The notes under the pieces: generated by a model
What the model saw: only the letters and a program-made list of their open reading frames with translations
What the model was told of the DNA's origin: nothing
Databases searched by the model: none
Position numbers and translations under genes: made by a program
Source of the DNA: Verrucomicrobiota bacterium
GTDB taxonomy: Bacteria > Verrucomicrobiota > Verrucomicrobiia > Limisphaerales > UBA1100
Reading direction: 5' to 3'
DNA length: 12,964 nt
NCBI GenBank assembly: GCA_028872685.1
Contig: JAPKEI010000040.1
Location: 1 to 12,964, forward strand
Shown here: positions 1-5,925 of the stretch, in pieces
Layout of the letters: each line of letters opens with the position of its first letter
Position numbering within the stretch: the stretch's first letter is position 1

Positions 1-48
1 CGCCCATCTGACCGCCCATCTGACCGCCCATCTGACCGCCCATCTGAC
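1..48. repeat. 12-bp tandem repeat, four perfect copies
   Basis: The unit cgcccatctgac repeats exactly at 1-12, 13-24, 25-36 and 37-48, and a diverged unit follows (cgcccatgccgc, 49-60). It may continue to the left of the window. The unit is a multiple of 3, so copy-number change keeps the frame. On the minus strand it encodes Gly-Gly-Gln-Met in the secreted protein at 1-274. Confidence 0.93.
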
Positions 49-274
49 CGCCCATGCCGCCCATATTGGAGACACCTTGGGCTTGGCCCATGGCGCTGCC
101 CATGCCGCTCATGCCCATACCTTGGAGGCCGCTGCCGATGCTCATGGCACCGCCGAGTCCTCCGAGGGAGAATTGGGCGATGAGGGTGGGAGCGGTTGCG
201 ATGAATGCGAAAAGGATGGCCAAGGGGATGGCGTGCGCGCGGGTTGTTTGACAGGTTGTCGGACGAGTATTCAT
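1..274 (-). CDS. Secreted Gly/Met/Gln-rich low-complexity protein, C-terminus beyond window edge
   Basis: The frame starts at ATG 274-272 and runs off the window at position 1, so only about 91 N-terminal residues are visible. Residues 1-34 form a signal peptide: Arg-containing N-region, a hydrophobic core (AIPLAILFAFIATAPTLIA) and a likely cut near IAQ-FS. The mature part is almost entirely Gly, Met, Ser, Ala and Gln (SLGGLGGAMSIGSG, MGMSGMGSAMGQ) and then becomes a repeated G-G-Q-M tetrapeptide encoded by a 12-bp tandem repeat. No catalytic motif is seen. Met/Gly-rich exported proteins can bind soft metals or form extracellular matrix, but nothing here decides between these. The start is chosen because it gives a complete signal peptide; an ATG 8 nt further upstream opens only a three-codon frame. 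No other genes are visible downstream on this strand. Confidence 0.7.
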   Translation of the reverse strand, partial: MNTRPTTCQTTRAHAIPLAILFAFIATAPTLIAQFSLGGLGGAMSIGSGLQGMGMSGMGSAMGQAQGVSNMGGMGGQMGGQMGGQMGGQMG

Positions 275-371
275 AATGGCATTTTGTTTGACGGTGATAG
301 TCTGGGTTTGGTCACTTTTTTTCAAGTTATTCTGGCGTAAAAGTTTGCTTATTCCGTGTAATCGGCCGTGG

Positions 372-413
372 CCAATTGATACGTAAACGTACTAGTTGGA
401 CGGGGTTTGTCAA
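372..413 (-). promoter_or_regulatory. Possible promoter with overlapping imperfect palindrome
   Basis: On the minus strand a perfect TTGACA (-35 like, 413-408) is followed after 16 bp by TACGTT (391-386, a weak -10). The -10 lies inside a 28-bp imperfect palindrome at 372-399, CCAA-N4-TACGT-aa-ACGTA-N4-TTGG, in which 10 of 14 mirrored positions are complementary. This could be an operator controlling the secreted protein that starts at 274, with a leader of about 105 nt. The same sequence could instead form an RNA hairpin after the CLC gene, but no U-tract follows it. A second weak candidate, TTGAAA/GACTAT at 325-297, is also present. All of this is inference from motifs. Confidence 0.3.
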
Positions 414-448
414 CGGATTTGGTGATTATTTATCAACTTTTTTTGTTT

Positions 449-2548
449 TTATTCGAGGCCTTGTTCTTCACCGCGGGCGGTTTTAACGGCTTCGTTGTAG
501 GCTTGGATGACGTTGGCTTCGTGGATAATACCGGAAAGCCGCATATTTTCGCTATTTTCAACGACGGGAATGCTGACGCCAACGAATTCCTCAATAATTT
601 CAAAGCCGGTGTTGAGGTCTGTTTCTTCGGTGAGAATGTGCTCGGGCATTTGGGCAAGGTCGCCGGCGGTTTGGTTGCCGCGGGTTTTGAGGGCATCCCA
701 CGCGCTGGCGAGGGTGATGGCGCCGAGGAGTTTTTGGCTGGCATCGGTGACGTAAAGGTCGGCCTCGGGATTGGCGCGCAGGGCTTTTTCGAGGGCGGGC
801 AAATCAGCTTCGGGGGCGATGGTGTGGTATTCGCTTTCCATCACCTCGCGAATGCGGCGGCGTTGAAGGATGAGGACTTCGCGTCCGGCGTTGATGTCGA
901 TGCCGGCGGCTTGCACTTGGTGGAGGAAAAATGAGCGCGCGAAAAATTTGTTGGTGACGAGGTTGCTGATGACGACGGCGACCATCACGGCGGTGGCGAC
1001 GGAGTAGTTTTGGTTCAGCTCAAACACAATCAGAATCGTGGCGATCGGCGCGCCGACAACGGAGCTGATGCACGCGCCCATACCGGCGAGGGCGAAGATT
1101 TGGTAGTAGCTCGGATCGGTGGCCATGGCGATGGCGGCACCGACCATGGCACCGATGCACAGCGCGGGGCCGAACACACCGCCGTGCATTCCGCAGCTGA
1201 GGCACAGCGCGGTGGCGGCTATTTTAAAAATAATTAAAAAGCATAATAATTTAAGTATATATTCGCGGCCTTGATCCTGGATGACTTGGGTGGTGGTTTC
1301 CTCCACGAGCCCGAGGAGGTTGGGCAGCCAAATGGCGACGAGGCCGATGGCGAGTCCGGCGAGGGCGGGGCGCAGCCAAAGTGGGACTTTGGTTTTCTTG
1401 ACCGCCTTGCCCATGGCCACAATGCCGCGCATATACAAAAGGGCAAAGAAGGCGGCGATGAGGCCGACGATGGCGAAGAGGGGGTATTGGCTGAGGGTTA
1501 GCTCGGCGGGGGCGGTTAGGTTTTGGAAGCCATCAAAGAAGCGGCCGTGATGGATGGCCACGGCGTTGCCGGCCACGGCGGCGATGGTGATGGGGGCAAA
1601 GGCGCGTAACGAGTAATGGCCGATGATGGCTTCATGGGTGAAAATAACGGCGGCGATGGGGGTGTTGAAAGAAGTGGCAATGGCGCTGGCAATGCCGCAC
1701 CCGAGGAAGGTGACGGTGTTGGTGCGGCCGAGTTTGAAGGCTTGGCCAAAGCCGGAGCCGAGTGTGGCACCCAAATGCACGGCGGGCCCGTAGCGACCAA
1801 CCGATGCGCCGAGGCCGATGGAGCTGATGCAAACGAGGGCGGTGGAGATGCCTTCGCGAATGGGCATGATGCCGTCGTTATTGATACGGGAAATAATGGC
1901 ATCGGCAGGCCCGTGGCCGCGCGGGAGTTTGAAGGTGATGTACAACAGGCCGATGAAGAGGCCGCCGCCGATGAGGGCGACGAAGATGTGCCATTTGGGG
2001 ACATCGGTGAAGGAGCCTTGTTTGTAGTCAAACCGGATTGCGTGAGTAGGTTCTGGGCCGGGCAAGTGCGTGGCGAGCTGGGTGGCATTGGCGTCGGCGG
2101 CGATGGGGGTGAGGTTTTTGCCATCGAATTTCAGCTCGATGGGCTGGCCGTCGATGTCCACGTGCACTTGGTCGTTTTCAAATTTCCATTGGCCGGTGAC
2201 GGGTGTTTGGCGCACGCCGTTACGGGTGGTGATGAGAATGCAATCGCCGGCGGTGGGCCATTCGGTTTGCTTGAGGCTGTCTAGGTTGTGCTTGTTGTTG
2301 CCGCGAAAATCGAGTGAGAGCTTGTTGCGCGCATCAACTTTGTGCGTGTAGCGGCCGCTGGGGGAATCGTTCCAATCGAAGTACACCCAATTCACCACGT
2401 GATCGAAGGCCTTCATAAAGCCCAGCGTGGCATAGGAAACGCCCGAGCCAATGACGACAGAAAGGACGAGCAACAATAACAGATTTGTACCGGCCTGATA
2501 AGGCGGCTTCTGCTTGCGGTCGAACAGTTTTTTAACAGCCTCCAGCAT
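449..2548 (-). CDS. CLC-family chloride channel/antiporter with periplasmic insertion and C-terminal CBS pair
   Basis: A 699-residue inner-membrane CLC protein. Helix B lies near residues 21-48. Next comes an unusual soluble stretch (about 52-182), predicted periplasmic, then the CLC core (185-545). Recognisable filter elements are DGIMPIREG (225-233, in place of the usual GSGIPEIEG), GRYGP (251-255, normally GREGP) and GGVFGP (456-461, the GxFxP motif). E306 in FTHEA falls where the intracellular proton glutamate of antiporters lies. Two cytoplasmic CBS domains occupy about 568-620 and 635-690 and usually bind adenine nucleotides. In CLCs the GREGP glutamate is the extracellular gate; here it is Tyr253, so gating and proton coupling may differ and a channel mode is possible. 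The gene lies 53 bp downstream of the dioxygenase gene on the same strand, with a promoter-like sequence in the gap. Family membership is secure; transport mode is not. Confidence 0.93.
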   Translation of the reverse strand: MLEAVKKLFDRKQKPPYQAGTNLLLLLVLSVVIGSGVSYATLGFMKAFDHVVNWVYFDWNDSPSGRYTHKVDARNKLSLDFRGNNKHNLDSLKQTEWPTAGDCILITTRNGVRQTPVTGQWKFENDQVHVDIDGQPIELKFDGKNLTPIAADANATQLATHLPGPEPTHAIRFDYKQGSFTDVPKWHIFVALIGGGLFIGLLYITFKLPRGHGPADAIISRINNDGIMPIREGISTALVCISSIGLGASVGRYGPAVHLGATLGSGFGQAFKLGRTNTVTFLGCGIASAIATSFNTPIAAVIFTHEAIIGHYSLRAFAPITIAAVAGNAVAIHHGRFFDGFQNLTAPAELTLSQYPLFAIVGLIAAFFALLYMRGIVAMGKAVKKTKVPLWLRPALAGLAIGLVAIWLPNLLGLVEETTTQVIQDQGREYILKLLCFLIIFKIAATALCLSCGMHGGVFGPALCIGAMVGAAIAMATDPSYYQIFALAGMGACISSVVGAPIATILIVFELNQNYSVATAVMVAVVISNLVTNKFFARSFFLHQVQAAGIDINAGREVLILQRRRIREVMESEYHTIAPEADLPALEKALRANPEADLYVTDASQKLLGAITLASAWDALKTRGNQTAGDLAQMPEHILTEETDLNTGFEIIEEFVGVSIPVVENSENMRLSGIIHEANVIQAYNEAVKTARGEEQGLE

Positions 2549-2565
2549 ACACCCGGCGCGCTGGG

Positions 2566-2594
2566 GTTATATAAAAAATTGGCTAAAAAAGCAA
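2566..2594 (-). promoter_or_regulatory. Candidate promoter for the CLC gene
   Basis: On the minus strand, TTGCTT (2594-2589) and TATAAC (2571-2566, five of six matches to TATAAT) are separated by exactly 17 bp. They lie in the AT-rich 53-bp gap after the dioxygenase stop. Initiation about 7 nt downstream would leave a leader of only about 11 nt before the ATG at 2548. No Shine-Dalgarno sequence is evident there. Confidence 0.4.
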
Positions 2595-2601
2595 TGCCGC
2601 G

Positions 2602-3342
2602 CTAAGCGCCAGCGGTGGCGAGCACGAGGTCGAACTGTCCCTCCAAATATGTGCCGTATTCGCCCTTCACTTTTTTGAGGGTCACAATTAATGGCGACTT
2701 GCTGGCCCACGGGTCTTTGGCGATATGTTTGTCGCCTTTGAAATAACATTGGGTGATCACCCGCGCGTGGCCTTTGGCCTGCGCCATATAATGAATGTGC
2801 GATGGCCGCGTCGTGCTGCCAATTCCGTACGCGGCGGGCTTGATGGTTTCGTATTCGTAGAAGCCTTGCTCGTCGGTGACGAGTCGGATGCGGTTTTTGA
2901 AATTGGCGCGTGCGGGTTGAGTGCCGCCGCTGAAGCCGCGCGCATCGGCGAGGGTGGGGCGGCGATCGGGGCGCGGTGCGGTTTGAAAATCGTACACGCC
3001 TTTGTGATCGGCCTGCCAAATATCGAGCACCGTGTGGGCGAGCGGTTCGCGGGAGCGATGGCCCCAAACGCGGCCGCGCATCACCAGCAATTCGCCCGGC
3101 GCGAGCGGGGCGGTCACCTTGCCGCGATAAGGCGCGCCACCAGCCCAGAATGGGCCGAGGATGTCCGCGTGCGTGGCCTTCCATTTGCCTTCAGGAACTA
3201 CGTCCTCGCCCTTGCCTTTGAGAAAATTAATGTAGCCGTGGTTGTCCTCGGTGGACGGCGTGGGCGCGGCGGAAGCGGGCAGGGCGAGGGCGGCAAGGCT
3301 GCCCAAAGCAAGAAATTCGCGGCGATTGGAATCTTGTTTCAT
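2602..3342 (-). CDS. Tat-exported intradiol ring-cleavage dioxygenase (protocatechuate 3,4-dioxygenase-like)
   Basis: A 246-residue non-haem Fe(III) dioxygenase family protein; members cleave catechols or protocatechuate between the two hydroxyls. A twin-arginine signal covers residues 1-26 (SNRREFLALGS, then an Ala/Leu core ending ASAA). The beta-sandwich core has the conserved LDIWQADHKGVYD (106-118), TDEQGFYEYETIKPAAYG (156-173) and RPSHIHY (179-185). Predicted iron ligands are Tyr117, Tyr172, His182 and His184, the complete 2-Tyr/2-His set. The Tyr-to-His spacing (10 residues) is shorter than in classical PcaH by my recollection. Export by Tat fits a metalloenzyme folded in the cytoplasm and released to the periplasm, where it might attack plant- or algal-derived aromatics. 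No other ring-cleavage pathway genes lie nearby, so the substrate is unknown. The gene is divergent from the lipoprotein/PrsW genes. Confidence 0.88.
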   Translation of the reverse strand: MKQDSNRREFLALGSLAALALPASAAPTPSTEDNHGYINFLKGKGEDVVPEGKWKATHADILGPFWAGGAPYRGKVTAPLAPGELLVMRGRVWGHRSREPLAHTVLDIWQADHKGVYDFQTAPRPDRRPTLADARGFSGGTQPARANFKNRIRLVTDEQGFYEYETIKPAAYGIGSTTRPSHIHYMAQAKGHARVITQCYFKGDKHIAKDPWASKSPLIVTLKKVKGEYGTYLEGQFDLVLATAGA

Positions 3343-3402
3343 GATGTTAAGTGACGCAGATCAAAGAGGTTTGGTTACTTTCATCCCTTTCGTTGCTTTC
3401 AG

Positions 3403-3431
3403 TTGCCAACGCCGTCTCGAGACACTATACT
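3403..3431 (+). promoter_or_regulatory. Near-consensus sigma70-type promoter with palindromic spacer
   Basis: TTGCCA (3403-3408) and TATACT (3426-3431) are separated by exactly 17 bp. The spacer holds a perfect 10-bp palindrome, GTCTCGAGAC (3414-3423), a possible operator. Initiation near 3438 would give an almost leaderless mRNA for the lipoprotein starting at 3441; there is no Shine-Dalgarno sequence between the -10 box and that ATG. It probably drives the 3441-4929 genes. Confidence 0.6.
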
Positions 3432-3440
3432 CCGTTTCCG

Positions 3441-3625
3441 ATGACCAAGCATCTTTTTATTTCCGGCATGGCGTGTGCCTGTCTATTGATCGGATTGGCC
3501 GGTTGTGTTTCACAAAACGCCGCCCCCCCCCCAACGTGCAAAACCACGGCGACGTGCCACCGGCTCCCGGTAGCGCGGCGATTGCGCCAGTGTCGCCCAT
3601 CGAAACTCTCGCACCGCTGCAGTAA
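3441..3625 (+). CDS. Small lipoprotein with frame interrupted at a C10 homopolymer
   Basis: ATG 3441 opens a clear lipoprotein signal: MTKHLF, a hydrophobic core, and the lipobox LAGC with Cys22 as lipidation site, then VSQNAAPPP. At the run of ten C (3523-3532) the natural continuation moves to the -1 frame, NVQNHGDVPPAPGSAAIAP, ending at TAA 3623-3625 after LAPLQ. Staying in the original frame gives Arg/Ser/Cys-rich sequence that overlaps the next two genes. One extra C (11) or two fewer (8) would restore one frame of about 60 residues, a short Pro-rich lipoprotein. Possible explanations are a sequencing or assembly error in the homopolymer, phase variation, or -1 slippage on the C tract. 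Function is unknown. The next gene starts 11 bp downstream, consistent with co-transcription. Confidence 0.6.
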
Positions 3626-3636
3626 CTCCGCCACCT

Positions 3637-3843
3637 ATGGACGCCGTGCAGGAACGGCTGGCGCGCTGGACCGCGCCGGACCAAACGCACCCCCTCGCCA
3701 AACGCGAGGCCGATCTCGCCGCATTGGTGGATGGCGACAAAGCGGCGTGGGAAAGCTACGGACACCATTACGAAGGCTGGACCATGGAAGACATGGAACG
3801 CCTCCTCGCCGGCGTGCGAGCGGCCCGGCGCGAGACTCTTTAG
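3637..3843 (+). CDS. Small hypothetical protein, 68 residues
   Basis: A short frame starts at ATG 3637, 11 bp after the stop of the preceding lipoprotein, and ends with TAG 15 bp before the PrsW-family gene. The product is hydrophilic and probably helical, with no signal peptide or membrane segment. It is rich in acidic residues, Arg and Trp (ERLARW, AAWESYGHHYEGW, TMEDMERLLAGVRAARRE). I do not recognise a family. Compact placement between two same-strand genes and balanced composition support it being real. A cytoplasmic role linked to its neighbours is possible but not shown. Confidence 0.6.
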   Translation: MDAVQERLARWTAPDQTHPLAKREADLAALVDGDKAAWESYGHHYEGWTMEDMERLLAGVRAARRETL

Positions 3844-3858
3844 GATTCACCCGTTCTC

Positions 3859-4929
3859 ATGATTTGGATTGTTCCGGCCATCGTGCTCGTGGTGCCGCTG
3901 GTGGGGCTTTACTTCCTGCTCATTCGGTCGATGGACCGCTATCATCCCGCGCCGTGGTGGATGCTGGCGCTTTGCCTTGCGTGGGGCGCGGTGGGCGCGA
4001 TCGGGATTTCGGTGGTGGGCGATCTGCTCGGGCAAGGGGCCATTAGTTTTGCGATGGACCTCGATTTTGATGACGAACAAGTCTTCAACGCCTCCGCCAC
4101 CTTCGTCGCACCGCTCGTAGAAGAACCCGCCAAAGCGTTTGGATTATTATTTATTTATTTTTTTTCCAGAAAACGCGGGCACGAATCTCTGGGTCCACTG
4201 CGCGGCGCGGTGTTTGGCGGCATCATCGGATTGGGGTTTACGTTAACCGAAGATATTTTATATATCATCCAAGGCGCAAACAAAGCGGGCGGCGCGGGTT
4301 TTGTGCAGATATTTTTCCTGCGTACGGTGATGCTTGGGCTGGGGCACGCCACCTTCACGGCGATGACGGGACTGGGCTTCGGGTTATTCGCTACAATGAA
4401 AAGCCGCTGGCGCTGGGCAATGCCGTTGGCGGGGTTGGGGCTGGGGATGCTACTGCATTTTGGGCGTAACCTGTTCGGCTCGTACTTGTTGATGGAAGGG
4501 CTGGGTGTTTTTCTCGTTGTGCTGCTGAACGCGGTGGTGGTTTTGGCGCTGTTCGGGTTGCTCGTGTGGCTGGGCTGGCGCGATCGACAACGCATTATCG
4601 AAGGCTTGCAAGGCGTCACCGGCGTGCTCATCACGTCAGCCGAATACGCCGCGGTCACGAACGGATGGATGCTCTTGCCCGGTTGGAATTTGTTTAACCT
4701 CATCGGTTTGCCCGGCGGCTTCCGCGCCGCGCGCCGCAAACAGACGCACCTCTTTCAACTCGCCTTCCATCGCCAACGCGCCCGCCATGCGCCGCCGACT
4801 GACCCCACTCTGCCGCCCACGCTCGATTCCGAAGAAGATCGCCTCATCGGCGAAATCCACACCGCCAACCAACAAGGCACCCGCCTCGCCCTCGAAGCTA
4901 TCACTCTGCCGCCGGTGTTGCGGGGTTGA
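3859..4929 (+). CDS. PrsW-family intramembrane metalloprotease
   Basis: A 356-residue multi-spanning membrane protein. PrsW proteins are polytopic proteases; in Bacillus PrsW performs site-1 cleavage of the anti-sigma factor RsiW. The family signatures are present in order within membrane helices: EEPAK (88-92, the EExxK motif), GFTLTEDILY (126-135, Glu131 and Tyr135), GHATFTAMTG (162-171, His163) and LLHFGRN (198-204, His200). About seven or eight hydrophobic segments span residues 3-22, 33-55, 80-103, 115-138, 150-178, 188-209 and 214-239. A further cytoplasmic-looking tail (290-356) is rich in Arg, Gln and Pro. No sigma/anti-sigma pair is in the window, so the substrate is unknown. The start ATG 3859 lies 15 bp after the 68-residue gene. 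The codons for residues 95-104 (around 4141-4170) are strikingly AT-rich compared with the rest of the gene. Confidence 0.88.
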   Translation: MIWIVPAIVLVVPLVGLYFLLIRSMDRYHPAPWWMLALCLAWGAVGAIGISVVGDLLGQGAISFAMDLDFDDEQVFNASATFVAPLVEEPAKAFGLLFIYFFSRKRGHESLGPLRGAVFGGIIGLGFTLTEDILYIIQGANKAGGAGFVQIFFLRTVMLGLGHATFTAMTGLGFGLFATMKSRWRWAMPLAGLGLGMLLHFGRNLFGSYLLMEGLGVFLVVLLNAVVVLALFGLLVWLGWRDRQRIIEGLQGVTGVLITSAEYAAVTNGWMLLPGWNLFNLIGLPGGFRAARRKQTHLFQLAFHRQRARHAPPTDPTLPPTLDSEEDRLIGEIHTANQQGTRLALEAITLPPVLRG

Positions 4930-4969
4930 TTTCCTTGGGTGTTGACGTGACACTGTCGCCACCCGAATC

Positions 4970-5923
4970 ATGAAACATTCTACTGACCCCACATCCCGTC
5001 GCGCTTTCATTGGAGCATCCGCAGCGTTCGCCGCCGGCGCTCTGCCGTTGCCGGTTTCCGCTGCTGCCAAAGATAAACCGGTCGCTTCGGCTAAGGCGCG
5101 CACCAAGCTGGCGTTGGCCACGTATTCGTATTGGCATTTCACGGCCAAGAAATATCCCATCGAAAAGGTCATCGACCACGCGGCGGATTTGGGAGTGGAG
5201 GGCGTGGATGTTTTGCATATGCAAATGGCCGAGGAAAAACCGGCATACTTGCGCAAGCTCAAGCGGCACGCGTTTCTCAATGGCGTGGGGCTGGTGGGCT
5301 TGTCCATTCATCAGGGCTTTGTGAAACCCAAAGCGGCGGATCGCCAAAAGAATATAGATCACACCATCCATTGCATGGAGCTGGCGCACGAGCTGGGCAT
5401 CCCATGCATCCGGCTGAACACTGGCCGCTGGCGCACAATTTCTTTTGATGAATTGATGGCAAATCGCGGCATCGAGCCGGTGCCGGCGGGGCACACGGAG
5501 GAGGAAGCCTTCAAGTGGTGCATCGATTCCATCCAGAAACTCATCCCCATTGCCGAGAAACTGGGCGTGCATATGGCGCTGGAAAATCACTGGGGCCTCG
5601 CGCGCACGCCGGAAGGTTTGCTGCGCATCGTGAAAGCCATCCCATCGCCGTGGCTCGGGGTGCTGATGGACACCGGAAATTTTCTGGAAAACCCGTACAA
5701 GAAACTGGAGATGATCGCCTCGCGTACCACCTTCGTACAAGCGAAGACATATTACGGCGGCGGCGAATGGTACTCGTTGGATTTGGATTACCAACGTATC
5801 GCCAAAATGTTGGCCAAGGAAAACTATCGCGGGTACGTGTCCATCGAATTCGAAGGCAAAGAAAACCCACAAACCGCCGTGCCCAAGAGCGTGGCAATGA
5901 TGCGCAAGGCGTTCGGAGCCTAA
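4970..5923 (+). CDS. Tat-exported sugar phosphate isomerase/epimerase-like TIM-barrel protein
   Basis: A 317-residue protein with a twin-arginine signal (TSRRAFIGASAAF, residues 8-20, Ala-rich core, likely cut near VSAAA at 29-33) followed by an AP-endonuclease-2/xylose-isomerase-like TIM barrel. Barrel strands are visible as LALATYSYW (47-55), GVEGVDVLHM (75-84), GVGLVGLSIHQGF (105-117), GIPCIRLNTGRW (143-154), GVHMALENHWG (199-209), LGVLMDTGNF (229-238), TTFVQAKTY (253-261) and GYVSIEFEG (288-296). Likely metal ligands are Glu205, Asp234 and Glu293. The usual fourth ligand, often His, falls at VQAK (256-259) and seems to be Gln. Exported members are common in planctomycetes and verrucomicrobia, usually with unknown sugar substrates. 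The gene opens a tight cluster: the next start is only 2 bp after its TAA, suggesting translational coupling. Confidence 0.87.
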   Translation: MKHSTDPTSRRAFIGASAAFAAGALPLPVSAAAKDKPVASAKARTKLALATYSYWHFTAKKYPIEKVIDHAADLGVEGVDVLHMQMAEEKPAYLRKLKRHAFLNGVGLVGLSIHQGFVKPKAADRQKNIDHTIHCMELAHELGIPCIRLNTGRWRTISFDELMANRGIEPVPAGHTEEEAFKWCIDSIQKLIPIAEKLGVHMALENHWGLARTPEGLLRIVKAIPSPWLGVLMDTGNFLENPYKKLEMIASRTTFVQAKTYYGGGEWYSLDLDYQRIAKMLAKENYRGYVSIEFEGKENPQTAVPKSVAMMRKAFGA

Positions 5924-5925
5924 CA

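Noticed and set aside
407..2284. Long plus-strand open frames (407-934, 1616-2284) antisense to the CLC gene
   Set aside because: They are Gly/Asp/Val-rich shadows of the CLC coding sequence and show no domain or signal peptide.
3441..4046. Continuation of the lipoprotein frame past the C10 tract to 4046
   Set aside because: The extension is Arg/Gly/Ser-rich out-of-frame sequence that overlaps both the 68-residue gene and the PrsW gene; the -1 frame gives a natural lipoprotein tail instead.
4930..4969. TTGACG before the isomerase-like gene as a -35 box
   Set aside because: No acceptable -10 lies at 16-18 bp (GAATCA), and the 40-bp gap suggests possible read-through from the PrsW gene.
5515..5925. 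Upstream extension of the FG-GAP lipoprotein frame
   Set aside because: This stretch overlaps the TIM-barrel gene out of frame. The lipoprotein signal with LAAGC begins at 5926, which fixes the true start.
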